This document shows, piece by piece, positions 8,702 to 18,020 of a stretch of 64,000 nt of DNA (the first letter of the stretch is position 1; each line of letters starts with the position of its first letter). This stretch comes from Chloroflexota bacterium (GTDB lineage: Bacteria; Chloroflexota; Anaerolineae; SpSt-313), in NCBI GenBank assembly GCA_029553955.1, contig JAKPJZ010000075.1, forward strand, positions 1-64,000, read 5' to 3'. The translations under genes and the position numbers were made by a program. The notes beneath the pieces were generated by a model. It made no database searches. It was not told where the DNA came from and was given only the letters and a program-made list of their open reading frames with translations.

Positions 8702-9715
8702 ATGTTTGCTTTTCTGGATAGATGTAGAGCATCAACCCACCGTTTCTGCGAGCACAATCTATCGGCCTACATCGACGGGCAATTGTCGCCGCGCGACGAG
8801 GAACGGGTGCGGCGCCACCTGGACGAATGCCAGGCCTGTCGCTGGGAGTTCGAGAGCCTGCAGCGCACGGTGGCTCTGCTGCGCCGCATGCCGCCGGCCA
8901 GGGCGCCACGCTCCTTCCGCATTCCGCAATCCGCGCCGGCGCCCTCACTCCCGGCCTGGATGCGGCCCGGCGCCTATGCCGCCCTGCGCACGGCCACAGT
9001 TGCCGCGGCCGCGCTTTTGGTGGTCACTATCGCCGGCAACGCGATCGCGCTGCCGATGCATACGGCCTCGGCGCCGCAGCCGGTCTCGCTCATCAATGGT
9101 TACGGCACGGACGAGACAGTGGCTCCGCGTCAGCCGCTGGCGGCAGCGGCGGCCCCCGAGAGCGCCACAGGCGCGGCAGGGCCGGAGGGTGTGGGCATCG
9201 CGGCACTGGCCACGCCTACACCGGAAGCGCAAGGAATGCTCGGTGCGGGGCCTATGCCCGAGCCGTCGCCCCAGCCGAGCGAATGGGGCCGGGGTGCCGG
9301 CCCCGCAGTCGTCGAGCAGCCGACGCTCACAGCCGAAGAAGCGACGCGCATGGCCCTGGCGCCGCCGGGCAAGGGCGGCGGGGTAGAGACCGACGCGCCC
9401 GAACCGGCGGGCACGCCCGATGGCGCCGGCCCGGTGGCGGCGCTCGAGGCCACCGGCGTGCCCGAGGAGCCGGCGGCAGCAGCGGCCCGGGCTGCGGTGC
9501 CGCAACCCGCGGGGAGCCAGCCCGAGACGGCCGAGGATCGCGTAGCCGCCGGCACGCTTGAGGCGCCGCCGGCCGGCCGCGACAGGTGGCGCGCGGCGCG
9601 TTTCGAACTGGCGCGCTACCCCTGGCGGCCATTGGCCGTTGCCATGGCGGCGGTGCTGGCGGCCTTGCTCGCGGCCACGCTCTGGCTGCGCCATCGGCGC
9701 GCGCACTGGCCGTGA
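8702..9715 (+). CDS. anti-sigma factor with zf-HC2 domain
   Basis: Probable membrane-bound anti-sigma factor for the preceding ECF sigma, 337 residues. The cytoplasmic N terminus has the zinc-binding HLDECQAC motif (about residues 38-45) after a CEHNLSAYIDG helix. One hydrophobic segment follows (about 95-115), then a long Ala/Pro/Gly/Glu-rich low-complexity region of about 180 residues, and a second hydrophobic segment near the C terminus (about 312-330) with a basic tail. Two membrane spans with a disordered outer loop are inferred. The ATG at 8702 is preferred because the zinc motif follows directly. Confidence 0.82.
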   Translation: MFAFLDRCRASTHRFCEHNLSAYIDGQLSPRDEERVRRHLDECQACRWEFESLQRTVALLRRMPPARAPRSFRIPQSAPAPSLPAWMRPGAYAALRTATVAAAALLVVTIAGNAIALPMHTASAPQPVSLINGYGTDETVAPRQPLAAAAAPESATGAAGPEGVGIAALATPTPEAQGMLGAGPMPEPSPQPSEWGRGAGPAVVEQPTLTAEEATRMALAPPGKGGGVETDAPEPAGTPDGAGPVAALEATGVPEEPAAAAARAAVPQPAGSQPETAEDRVAAGTLEAPPAGRDRWRAARFELARYPWRPLAVAMAAVLAALLAATLWLRHRRAHWP

Positions 9716-9752
9716 CCCCACGAGGGGACTGAGGAAACTCTGCAACTTGCAG

Positions 9753-9788
9753 TAGACCTGACAGGTCTCCGAGGACCTGTCAGGTCTA
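9753..9788. repeat. GACCTGTCAGGT palindromic repeat
   Basis: A 14-bp perfect stem TAGACCTGACAGGT with 8-nt loop lies 37 bp after the anti-sigma stop and could act as a 3' hairpin. Other copies are at 9844, 21276, 59137 and 59197, with single half-sites near 28541, 29151 and 34581. Confidence 0.8.
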
Positions 9789-9807
9789 CCCCCCTGTTCT
9801 GTGGCCC

Positions 9808-9836
9808 TTGTAGGCACCCTCCAAAGATGGTATAAT
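9808..9836 (+). promoter_or_regulatory. promoter of ftsY (and possibly prfB)
   Basis: -35 TTGTAG (9808-9813), 17-bp spacer, -10 TATAAT (9831-9836). Predicted +1 near 9843 gives a leader of about 165 nt. Confidence 0.72.
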
Positions 9837-9843
9837 CATCGAT

Positions 9844-9879
9844 CAGACCTGACAGGTGTCCGTTGACCTGTCAGGTCTG
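9844..9879 (+). repeat. GACCTGTCAGGT hairpin at the predicted +1 of ftsY mRNA
   Basis: CAGACCTGACAGG pairs with CCTGTCAGGTCTG around a short loop. It begins within a base or two of the predicted transcription start, so the mRNA would carry a 5'-terminal stem-loop. Confidence 0.75.
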
Positions 9880-10008
9880 TAAATCGAAAATGCGTCCGGG
9901 CGCCGTAGCCTAGCCCCCCTTGGCCGCCGCAGGCGGCTTCGTGGGCGTCTTCATCGTACGTTGTACCCAATCGGGCATGGGCGACTGGCATGAGAGGGTA
10001 TCGAGCAC

Positions 10009-10953
10009 GTGCTTTTTCGCAGGCAGCAGAAGCAGGAACAACAGAAGAGCATCCAGGAGAGCCTGAGCCAGACGCGGCGGACGTTCTTTGGCCGTTTGGC
10101 GACGACCTTGCTTGGCCATGGCGATGTCGATGAGGCCTTTTGGGAGGCACTTGAGGAGTCGCTGATCTTGGCCGATGTCGGCATGGACGTGACGCTCGAG
10201 GTCGTGGGCAACGTACGCCAGCGCGCCGAGAGCCGGGCCGTGCGCAAGACCGACCAGGTGGAGGAGATGCTGCGCCAGGAGTTGCTGCGCATCCTCGCCG
10301 AGAACCAGCGGCCCTATCTGGAGGGCGTGCGCAGCCTGTCGGTGGTGCTTGTGGTGGGCGTCAACGGCTCGGGCAAGACGACGAGCATCGCCAAGCTGGC
10401 GCGCTACCATCAGACCCGTGGCGATCGCGTGCTGCTGGGCGCGGCCGATACCTTCCGTGCGGCCGCTATCGACCAGTTGCGCATTTGGGGCGAGCACATT
10501 GGGGTCGACGTCGTCGGTCACCAACAGGGGTCGGACCCCGGGGCCGTGGCGTTCGACACGATTCAGGCGGCGCAGGCCCGCGGCGCCAACGTGGCCATTA
10601 TCGATACCGCCGGCCGGCTGCACACCAAGCACAACCTCATGGCCGAGCTGCAAAAGATTCGCGGCGTGGTCTCGAAGCAGGTGCACCGCGCGCCCCACGA
10701 GACGCTGCTCGTGCTCGACGCGACCACTGGCCAAAACGCCATGGCGCAGGCCAAGGCGTTCTGCGAGGCGGTGGCGGTGACCGGCGTCGTGCTGGCCAAG
10801 CTCGACAGCTCGGCCAAGGGCGGCATGGCGTTCAGCATCGCCCACGAGCTCGAGCTGCCCATCTATTTCGCCGGCACCGGCGAGCGAGTCGACGATTTCG
10901 CCGAGTTTGACGCCGAGGCGTTTGTGGCAGGGCTGTTCGAACGTGAGGCGTGA
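10009..10953 (+). CDS. ftsY: signal recognition particle receptor FtsY
   Basis: SRP receptor GTPase that brings ribosome-nascent-chain complexes to the Sec translocon; 314 residues, lacking the long acidic A domain of E. coli FtsY. The NG domain shows helical N region, G1 VGVNGSGKTT (about 116-125), G2 DTFRAAAIDQL, G3 DTAGR and G4 KLDSSAKGG. The GTG start follows GAGAGGG. The C-terminal codons and stop lie inside the ACGCATTACG repeat that fills the gap to prfB. The window also carries secA, another part of the export pathway. Confidence 0.95.
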   Translation: MLFRRQQKQEQQKSIQESLSQTRRTFFGRLATTLLGHGDVDEAFWEALEESLILADVGMDVTLEVVGNVRQRAESRAVRKTDQVEEMLRQELLRILAENQRPYLEGVRSLSVVLVVGVNGSGKTTSIAKLARYHQTRGDRVLLGAADTFRAAAIDQLRIWGEHIGVDVVGHQQGSDPGAVAFDTIQAAQARGANVAIIDTAGRLHTKHNLMAELQKIRGVVSKQVHRAPHETLLVLDATTGQNAMAQAKAFCEAVAVTGVVLAKLDSSAKGGMAFSIAHELELPIYFAGTGERVDDFAEFDAEAFVAGLFEREA

Positions 10954-11102
10954 GACGTAATGCGTAATGCGTGATGCGTAATGTGTCTTCGCCGTTGTGG
11001 GTCCGCGGCGTATCACGCCTCACGCATTACGTTTTACGCATTACGTGTCACGCATAATGCATTACGTTTTACGCATTACGGAACACGCAACACGCAATAC
11101 GC
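10942..11102. repeat. degenerate ACGCATTACG word array folded as an inverted repeat
   Basis: About ten variants of CGTAATGCG / CGCATTACG occur, in one orientation on the left and the opposite on the right, flanking a GC-rich centre. The array overlaps the ftsY stop and fills the gap to prfB. Confidence 0.75.
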
Positions 11103-11121
11103 ACTGGAGGGAGTAGCGCGC

Positions 11122-12229
11122 ATGGAAGAATTGATCGGAACACTCGTAGACATGGAACGGCGCATCAACGAAATCATGGTGCGTCTTTGACATACCCGGG
11201 CGAGAGCAGCACATCGCCACGCTCGAGGAAGGGTCAGCGGCGGCCGGGTTTTGGGATGACCCGGAGGCGGCGCAGCGCACGATGCAGGAGCTGGCCAGCC
11301 TGAAAGACGGCATCGAGGGCTGGCAGGCCCTGGCCCGGCGAGTGCGCGAGGCGCGCGAATTGGCCGAGCTGGCGAGCGCCGACGAGGACCCCACCCTGGC
11401 CGAGCAACTGGCCGGGGAGATGCAGGCGATCCGCGTCGAGCTGGGGCAGCGCGAGTTCGAGCTCTTGCTCTCGGGCGAATACGACGAGCGCGACGCCCTG
11501 CTCGCTATCCATGCCGGCGCCGGCGGCACCGAGTCGCAGGACTGGGCCGCGATGCTGCTGCGCATGTACCTGCGCTGGGCCGAGAGCCGCGGCTTCAAGG
11601 CCGAGATTCTCGACCAGATGGAGGGCGAAGAGGCCGGCATCAAGAGCGTGACGGTGCAGATTCAGGGGCGCCACGCCTACGGCTACCTGCGCTCCGAGCG
11701 TGGCGTGCACCGGCTGGTGCGCCTGTCGCCCTTTGACAACGCGCACCGGCGACACACCTCCTTTGTCCTGGTGGAGGTGATTCCCGATATTGGCGAGGAG
11801 ATCGAGATCGTCATCAATCCCGACGACCTGCGTATCGACGTCTTCCGGGCGGCGGGGCACGGCGGCCAGAACGTGCAAAAGAACTCGACCGCCATCCGCA
11901 TCACGCACCTGCCGACCGGCATCGTCGTGAGTTGCCAGAACGAGCGCTCGCAGGGGCAGAACCGTGAGGTGGCCATGCGCGTGCTCAAGGCCCGGCTCTA
12001 CGAACTCGAGCGCATCAGACAGGAGGAGGAGCGCGCCCGCCTCAAGGGAGAGCACGTGGCCGCCGGCTGGGGCAACCAGATCCGTTCGTACGTGCTGCAT
12101 CCCTACCAGATGGTCAAGGACCTGCGCACCGGCTACGAGACGGGCAACACGACTGGCGTGCTCGACGGCGCCATCGATGGCCTGATCCAGGCCTACCTGC
12201 AGGCGCAGGTCGGCGAAGCGGTGTCGTAG
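11122..12229 (+). CDS. prfB: peptide chain release factor 2, with programmed +1 frameshift
   Basis: Terminates translation at UGA/UAA. Frame one codes 22 residues (MEELIGTLV...) and stops at an in-frame TGA (11188-11190) in the context CTT-TGA-C. Slipping +1 on CTT continues in the next frame for 346 residues to the stop at 12227-12229, giving about 368 residues, the normal RF2 length. The recoded protein has the SPF tripeptide for UGA recognition (SPFDNAH) and the catalytic GGQ in GHGGQNVQ. The internal Shine-Dalgarno seen before the E. coli shift site is weak here (only GGTG). GGAGGGAG precedes the ATG. The stop lies within a long hairpin. Confidence 0.96.
11185..11191 (+). promoter_or_regulatory. 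RF2 programmed +1 frameshift site
   Basis: CTTTGAC: slippery Leu codon CTT, in-frame TGA, then C, the weak-termination context. It is autoregulatory: low RF2 delays termination and favours the shift. Confidence 0.95.
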
Positions 12230-12308
12230 GGGCGAAGCATACGCACAAGCGCCCCCGGCTGCGAGAGCAGACGGGGGCGCTTGTGCGTATGCTTCGCCCC
12301 TACGACAC
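12221..12308. terminator. long hairpin between convergent prfB and the hypothetical gene
   Basis: A perfect 37-bp stem with a 14-nt loop overlaps the prfB stop codon and ends 2 bp from the opposing gene's stop. Its position suits bidirectional transcript termination, though no clear T-run follows. Confidence 0.85.
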
Positions 12309-12310
12309 CG

Positions 12311-12739
12311 TCACAAGCCCAACCTGGCCAGCAGCCGTATCTGCTCCTCGACCGTCTCACAGTGGCTGAGGTCGATCTCGCGGAACGACTCGGGGGGCAC
12401 CCTGCCCTCGGTGCGCACGCGCGCGACGATCTTGTCGAGCAGGGCCTTGGAGAGGGAGGGCACGCGGATGACGTCGTGCTTCTCCGAGTGACCGCCGGCG
12501 ATCCAGGCGTTGTAGCTGACCATCTCCAGCGTGCCGTCGGCGTGTTCCTTGGTGAGGATGCGGTGCTCCAGCCGCTGCTCCGGCGTGCTGCCCGGCTCGG
12601 TCAGGATGTAGAACTTGAAAAAACGCTCCCCCGGCGCCAGACGCATCAGCGGCAGGTCTTCCGCCGCAGGCTGAGCGCCCTGCGAGGGCTCCGGGACCTT
12701 CGCAGGGTTCTCAGCATCACTCTCCTTCTCTCGCACCAT
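12311..12739 (-). CDS. conserved-looking hypothetical protein
   Basis: A 142-residue soluble protein I do not recognise. It starts with a charged, disordered stretch (about residues 1-28) followed by a compact region (FFKFYILTEPGS, HRILTKEH, SYNAWIAGG) and a Leu/Arg-rich C-terminal helix. No membrane segment or metal motif is visible. The ATG at 12739 has a purine-rich GGACGAGG site, and a good promoter sits 50 bp upstream, so expression as a single-gene unit is likely. Confidence 0.7.
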   Translation of the reverse strand: MVREKESDAENPAKVPEPSQGAQPAAEDLPLMRLAPGERFFKFYILTEPGSTPEQRLEHRILTKEHADGTLEMVSYNAWIAGGHSEKHDVIRVPSLSKALLDKIVARVRTEGRVPPESFREIDLSHCETVEEQIRLLARLGL

Positions 12740-12788
12740 GCCTCGTCCCTCTCCTCGTGGGCACGGCGTCCGTGCCTGCGCTGCCCGG

Positions 12789-12817
12789 AATCTACCATGC
12801 GAGACAAAGAGAGTCAA
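12789..12817 (-). promoter_or_regulatory. promoter of the hypothetical gene at 12311
   Basis: Minus strand -35 TTGACT (12817-12812), 17-bp spacer, -10 TAGATT (12794-12789). Confidence 0.65.
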
Positions 12818-12965
12818 GCCTACAGGAATGCGGCCACTGCTGGAGCGCGACGCCCTGGATGGTTCTGCAACTTCTCGACGGCGCGACCGACCTACCCCTG
12901 ACCGGGTTCGTCCACGAGATTGGACCAGTTTGGGTGAATATCGTTGAACCAATCACGTGGGCACA

Positions 12966-12993
12966 TTGACAAATGTCTGGATTGCGGCATAAT
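12966..12993 (+). promoter_or_regulatory. promoter of the D-2-hydroxyacid dehydrogenase gene
   Basis: -35 TTGACA (12966-12971), 16-bp spacer, -10 CATAAT (12988-12993). Confidence 0.6.
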
Positions 12994-13081
12994 CAGGGCC
13001 TGATTGCCACGGGGCAAGCGGGCGGAGAGGGCTTCGATGGCAGGGATCGCCAACACCGTTCCCTGGGCGAAGGGGTGTACT

Positions 13082-14089
13082 GTGAAACCATGCAATGTTG
13101 TAGTGACCGGAAGCGAAATCGCCGACATGACCGAAGAACTGCTGCTGAAAATCGGGTCCGTTGATCCGAGGGTTATGGTCAGGACGGCTGAAGACCTCGT
13201 CGTTGAGGAGAGCGATGGTGATCTGGGCAGAAGAGAGGAATTCGACAGATTACTGGCTGAAGCAGAAGTCATCTTCGGAACTCGAATCCCACAAGACCTA
13301 GTTCATCGTGCTCCAAATCTGCGATGGATTCAGATGATGGGAGTGGGGCCGGAGAAACTGAGAAACAGCGACATCTGGAAAAGCTCCGTCATTCTCACCA
13401 ATGCGAGGGGAGTGAGTGCTACACCTCTCGCCGAATTTGTCCTCTGTATGATGCTGATGTTTGTGACTCGGGCACCACTCTGTTTTGAACTAAAACGAAA
13501 GAAACAATGGGATAGATTCTTGAGGACTGATCTGCAAGGCAAGACGGTGGGCATTATCGGACTGGGGTCCATTGGCCGGGAGGTGGCCAGGTTATCGAAG
13601 GCCATGGGCATGCGAGTTCTGGCAATGCGACGGTCCTCCATTGCAGGAGAACAAGCCCCCAATGTCGGTTTTGTGTTTTCTACGGAGCAACTAGAGGAAT
13701 TGCTGGCAGGATCGGATTTTGTAGTCCTTACGCTGCCCCTTACCCCGGCAACCCGGGGCATGATAGGCGAAGCCCAGATCAAGGCAATGAAAGCATCGGG
13801 CTGTATTATCAACATCTCCAGAGGCGACATAATCGATGAAGAAGCGCTTATCAGGGCCCTGCAAGATGGTACTATTGCCGGGGCAGGGCTGGAAGTCTTT
13901 AGTACCGAGCCTTTGCCGCCTGAAAGCCCTCTGTGGGATCTGCCGAATGTGATCTTTAACCCCCATTGTGGTGGAGGGAACCGGGCAGACCAACTCGTGC
14001 GTTTGACCGATTTGTTTTGTGAAAACCTGAGGCGATATTTCCGTGCTGAGGCTCTGATCAATACGATCGACAGAGTCAAGGGATACTGA
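13082..14089 (+). CDS. D-isomer-specific 2-hydroxyacid dehydrogenase
   Basis: NAD(P)-dependent oxidoreductase of about 335 residues reducing a 2-oxoacid or oxidising a D-2-hydroxyacid. Seen: GLGSIGREVA Rossmann loop (about 158-167), catalytic Arg in NISRGD, Glu in the GLEVFSTEP region, and His in NPHCGGGN. GTG 13082 is preferred because AGGGG lies 6 nt upstream and the protein then starts at the first beta strand (VKPCNVVVTGS); an ATG at 13037 is possible. Codon use is clearly less GC-rich than its neighbours, and it stands alone between repeats, which suggests transfer. Substrate unknown. Confidence 0.88.
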   Translation: MKPCNVVVTGSEIADMTEELLLKIGSVDPRVMVRTAEDLVVEESDGDLGRREEFDRLLAEAEVIFGTRIPQDLVHRAPNLRWIQMMGVGPEKLRNSDIWKSSVILTNARGVSATPLAEFVLCMMLMFVTRAPLCFELKRKKQWDRFLRTDLQGKTVGIIGLGSIGREVARLSKAMGMRVLAMRRSSIAGEQAPNVGFVFSTEQLEELLAGSDFVVLTLPLTPATRGMIGEAQIKAMKASGCIINISRGDIIDEEALIRALQDGTIAGAGLEVFSTEPLPPESPLWDLPNVIFNPHCGGGNRADQLVRLTDLFCENLRRYFRAEALINTIDRVKGY

Positions 14090-14113
14090 CGTCGAGAAAC
14101 CGACGAGAGTACC

Positions 14114-14214
14114 CACCGCAGAGGCGCAGAGGTTGCCTTACCCCACAACCTCTGCGTCCTCTGCGGTGAGGTCTTGCCTGAGTCGTTGAGAATCTGGCCT
14201 AGCAAGGTGCCTAG
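14114..14214. repeat. CGCAGAGG repeat element, copy E1
   Basis: Inverted ends CACCGCAGAGG / CCTCTGCGGTG are followed by a conserved flank (GTCGTTGAGAA...AAGGTGCCTAG). The same composite, including the flank and its final CTAG, occurs at 24721-24847. Confidence 0.8.
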
Positions 14215-14443
14215 CAGCCTGTCGGAGAGGGAAGTCGTCACCCTCATAGTCCTGGTAACAGCCGGGCATTGGCTCCGCTGCGACCCCTTGGGCGCGGACA
14301 GGTCTGTGCAGGTGCATGCTCTCGTGCGCCCGGCTCTGCCCCCAAAACCCCCCTTGAGGGGCCCGCACCGGGCGCGCGCTACGTGCAGGGCACGGAGCAT
14401 GAAACCCGGTTGGCTGGCTGAGGCATTCCTCTCCGACAGACTG
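14215..14443. mobile_element. MITE-like element A1 with CTAG target duplication
   Basis: 229 bp bounded by 16-nt terminal inverted repeats (CAGCCTGTCGGAGAGG, 15 of 16 matching) and directly flanked by CTAG on both sides (14211-14214, 14444-14447). The right CTAG contains the ahcY stop codon. It codes for no transposase. Related elements are at 31918-32074 and 44699-44796. Confidence 0.8.
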
Positions 14444-15862
<1,419 letters not shown>

Positions 15863-15968
15863 TCCTCTCTCCTTTGCGGTGTCTTGCGATCTGCAGCACG
15901 TCTGCTGAGTGCGACAATCCTTCGCGTCCTTCGCGCTCGTTCGTGACCTTCGTGCTCCAGTACTCCCC

Positions 15969-16913
15969 TCAGTTCCCGCCCTTCGTCCCCCGGCCGGCCA
16001 GCAGCGGCAGGCCGCCTGGGACCTCGACAGTCTCCACGACGACATCGCCGAGCCCGGCGGCGGCCAGCCAGGCCTGCAGCGCCGCCGGCTCGAAGCCCAG
16101 CCACAGGTCGCCCAGGCGCTCGCGCACCCACTCTTGCTCGTGGCGCAGCAGGTCGAGCACGACCACGCGCCCGCCCGGCCGCGCGACGCGCGCCGCCTCG
16201 CGCAACGCCACCTCGGGCCGCCGCGTGTGATGCAACGTCTGGCTGAGCAGCACCAGGTCGCCCAGGCCGGTCGCCAGCGGCAGGGCCTCGAGCTCGCCGC
16301 CCTGTGCCTCGACGTTGCGCAGGCCCGCCGCGCAGGCGCGCGCCTCGAGGGTGCGCAACATGGCCGGCGCCGCGTCGACGGCGATGACACGGTGGCCGAG
16401 GCGGGCCAGCGCCAGGGTGATGTCGCCCTCGCCCGCGCCCAGGTCGATGGCGGTGCCCGGCGGCAAGGCCATGGCCATGGCGATGGCGAGCCCCTCGGCG
16501 CCGCCGCCCGGCTTGGCCAGGTTGTGGTAGCTCCCGGCGAGGGCGTCGAAGAAGCCCTGCGTGCGCGCACGCCGCGCCTCGAGCACCGCCGCCTGGCGTT
16601 CACCGTCGGCCTGGGCCTGCGCCAGCCGGCCGACCGCTGCACGGACGACGGCGGCCAGGTGCTCATCGTGCAGCAGGCCCTCCGACAGGCTGTACCAGAT
16701 GTACGTGCCATCGCGACGGTCGGCCACCAGCTCGCCACGACGCAGCACGCCCAGGTGCCGGCTCACGGTCGATTGCGGCAGGTCCAGCACCTCGGTCAGC
16801 TCGCCCACAGTCAGCGGGCACTCGAGTAGCGCGCGGATGATGCGCAGGCGCGTCTCGTCGGCCAATAGCTGGAACAGCCCTCCGGGCCCCTGAAGTGATG
16901 CAATCTCTGTCAT
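15969..16913 (-). CDS. ArsR-family regulator fused to a SAM-dependent methyltransferase domain (SahR-like)
   Basis: A 314-residue fusion. Residues about 10-85 form an ArsR winged helix ([42 protein letters not shown]). Residues about 135-310 form a class I methyltransferase fold with the SAM loop [14 protein letters not shown] and [17 protein letters not shown]. Proteins with this architecture next to ahcY are known as SahR, which senses SAM-cycle intermediates with the degenerate methyltransferase domain. That role is inferred here from neighbourhood and architecture. A perfect 18-bp palindrome lies in its own promoter. The ATG lies about at the predicted transcription start, implying a leaderless or very short leader. 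Confidence 0.85.
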   Translation of the reverse strand: MTEIASLQGPGGLFQLLADETRLRIIRALLECPLTVGELTEVLDLPQSTVSRHLGVLRRGELVADRRDGTYIWYSLSEGLLHDEHLAAVVRAAVGRLAQAQADGERQAAVLEARRARTQGFFDALAGSYHNLAKPGGGAEGLAIAMAMALPPGTAIDLGAGEGDITLALARLGHRVIAVDAAPAMLRTLEARACAAGLRNVEAQGGELEALPLATGLGDLVLLSQTLHHTRRPEVALREAARVARPGGRVVVLDLLRHEQEWVRERLGDLWLGFEPAALQAWLAAAGLGDVVVETVEVPGGLPLLAGRGTKGGN

Positions 16914-16920
16914 ATGCAAC

Positions 16921-16948
16921 AGTATATCCGGATATCCGGATAAGTCAA
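16921..16948 (-). promoter_or_regulatory. promoter of sahR-ahcY
   Basis: Minus strand -35 TTGACT (16948-16943), 16-bp spacer, -10 TATACT (16926-16921), only 7 bp before the ATG. The spacer is almost entirely occupied by the operator palindrome. Confidence 0.78.
16925..16942. promoter_or_regulatory. perfect palindromic operator, probable SahR site
   Basis: TATCCGGATATCCGGATA is a perfect 18-bp palindrome made of two overlapping TATCCGGATA repeats, placed between the -35 and -10 boxes. Binding there would block RNA polymerase; autorepression by the adjacent ArsR-type protein is inferred. Confidence 0.75.
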
Positions 16949-17040
16949 GCCGGCCTGCCCAGCCTGCTGTGCGTACCGCCCGACCTGTCATTGCGAGTAC
17001 GCCAGGGTTCGCCGAACCCTGTGCCAAGCACAGAACCTTG

Positions 17041-17099
17041 GCCTGTCATTGCGAGTATCCCATGCCGCCGCGCGGCATGGGATACTCGCAATGACAGGC
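17041..17099. repeat. TCATTGCGAG hairpin
   Basis: A perfect 27-bp stem with 5-nt loop; ends GCCTGTCATTGCGAG. A partial copy precedes it at about 16985-17030, and a related hairpin is at 2904. Confidence 0.85.
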
Positions 17100-17108
17100 T
17101 GAGCAGTG

Positions 17109-17227
17109 ACTGTCCCAGAACCGTCGGGAACTCGTGAACCACAAAGGCCACGAAGGGGGCAAGGACGGCACCCATAGCCCTCTGTGGCCTTTGTGGTTCA
17201 ACAGCTCCCGATGGTTCCGGGATACAC
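17109..17227. repeat. family B element, copy B1
   Basis: Inverted ends (GTCCCAG... / ...CCGGGATACAC) flank inner GAACCACAAAGGCCAC and GTGGCCTTTGTGGTTC arms. The left end is diverged. Better-preserved copies lie at 23008-23135 and 34382-34510. Confidence 0.7.
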
Positions 17228-17244
17228 CCGCCTGGCACGGGCTG

Positions 17245-17273
17245 TTGTCGCTTGCGCCGAAAGCCTGTATAAT
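17245..17273 (+). promoter_or_regulatory. promoter of the DUF3786 gene
   Basis: -35 TTGTCG (17245-17250), 17-bp spacer, -10 TATAAT (17268-17273). Confidence 0.75.
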
Positions 17274-17314
17274 CGTATTGCTCAACAGGCTCCCCAGGAT
17301 AGGAGGTGGGCAGC

Positions 17315-17944
17315 GTGACGGTGAGCACAAAGAATGCGCGCGGGCGCAACGCCCTGCAGCCCGCGCTCGACAAGGCGCGGCGCGACCTGCAGCAGCTCGA
17401 CCTCCATGCCGTTGCGGCGCGCAGCGGCGCCCGCGTGGTGCGGCAGGGCGATGGCGAGGGCCTCGAACTCAGCTACTGGGGCCAGGAGCTGCGCCTGGCC
17501 TGGCCGTCGGGCGAGGTGCTCTCGTGCGCGCGGCCCCTCTTCCCGGCCGCACACCTGGTGGTGCTGCACTACCTCATCAACGCCGACGGCGCCCCGCTCG
17601 AAGACCGCTGGCTGGCCTTCCGCGAGCTGCCTGATGGACGCGTGTACGACTCGGCCTTCCGCAGCCGGTCCTGCCTTCCGCTGGCTCACGCCTTCGGCGC
17701 GCGGCCTGAGGCCTTTGCCGCCGCGGCGCAGCGCCTGGGCGGGCAGCGGCTCACCTTCGGCGACGTCTCTTTCATGTTCCAGGTGCTGCCGCAGGTGCGC
17801 GTGGCCGTGATCCTGTACGCCGGCGACGACGAGTTCCCCGCCGACGGCAATATGCTCTTCGATGCCTCGCTCCGTCACTATCTGCCCATCGAGGATGTCG
17901 CCGTGCTCGGCGGGCTGGTGGCGGCGGAGCTGTTGCGTGCGTAG
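17315..17944 (+). CDS. DUF3786 domain protein
   Basis: A 209-residue soluble protein of unknown function matching the DUF3786 pattern. Typical elements are the ELSYWGQELRLAWP strand pair, a central LHYLINADG, the FGDVSFMFQVLPQVRVAVIL segment (about 150-169) and a terminal HYLPIEDVAVLGGLVA helix. The GTG start has AGGAGGT 7 nt upstream and a TATAAT promoter. Family members are frequent in anaerobes, sometimes near corrinoid or iron-sulfur genes; no function is claimed here. Confidence 0.78.
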   Translation: MTVSTKNARGRNALQPALDKARRDLQQLDLHAVAARSGARVVRQGDGEGLELSYWGQELRLAWPSGEVLSCARPLFPAAHLVVLHYLINADGAPLEDRWLAFRELPDGRVYDSAFRSRSCLPLAHAFGARPEAFAAAAQRLGGQRLTFGDVSFMFQVLPQVRVAVILYAGDDEFPADGNMLFDASLRHYLPIEDVAVLGGLVAAELLRA

Positions 17945-18020
17945 TGCGGTGAATCCTGCGGCGACCTGGCGCGGCCTCCGCAGCCCGCGCCAGGCTCCCG
18001 GCAGCGTGGGGGAAGGGACT

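Larger units (their letters stand above)
12740..13081. other. gene-free divergent region (342 bp)
   Basis: Holds two back-to-back promoters, one for each flanking gene, and no coding sequence I can support. The part from about 12930 is more AT-rich, like the dehydrogenase gene it precedes. Confidence 0.6.
14090..14443. other. 354-bp repeat-filled gap
   Basis: No gene is evident. It contains a CGCAGAGG-type inverted repeat (14114-14168) with its flank to a CTAG at 14211, then a MITE-like element (14215-14443). Both elements end at CTAG tetranucleotides. Confidence 0.7.
16914..17314. other. 401-bp intergenic region between divergent genes
   Basis: Contains the sahR promoter/operator, two TCATTGCGAG repeats, a family B element (17109-17227) and the promoter of the DUF3786 gene. 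No further gene is seen. Confidence 0.7.

Noticed and set aside
14114-14214. Possible CRISPR-like array from repeated CGCAGAGG words
   Set aside because: Units are contiguous, degenerate and inverted, without spacers, and no cas gene is present.
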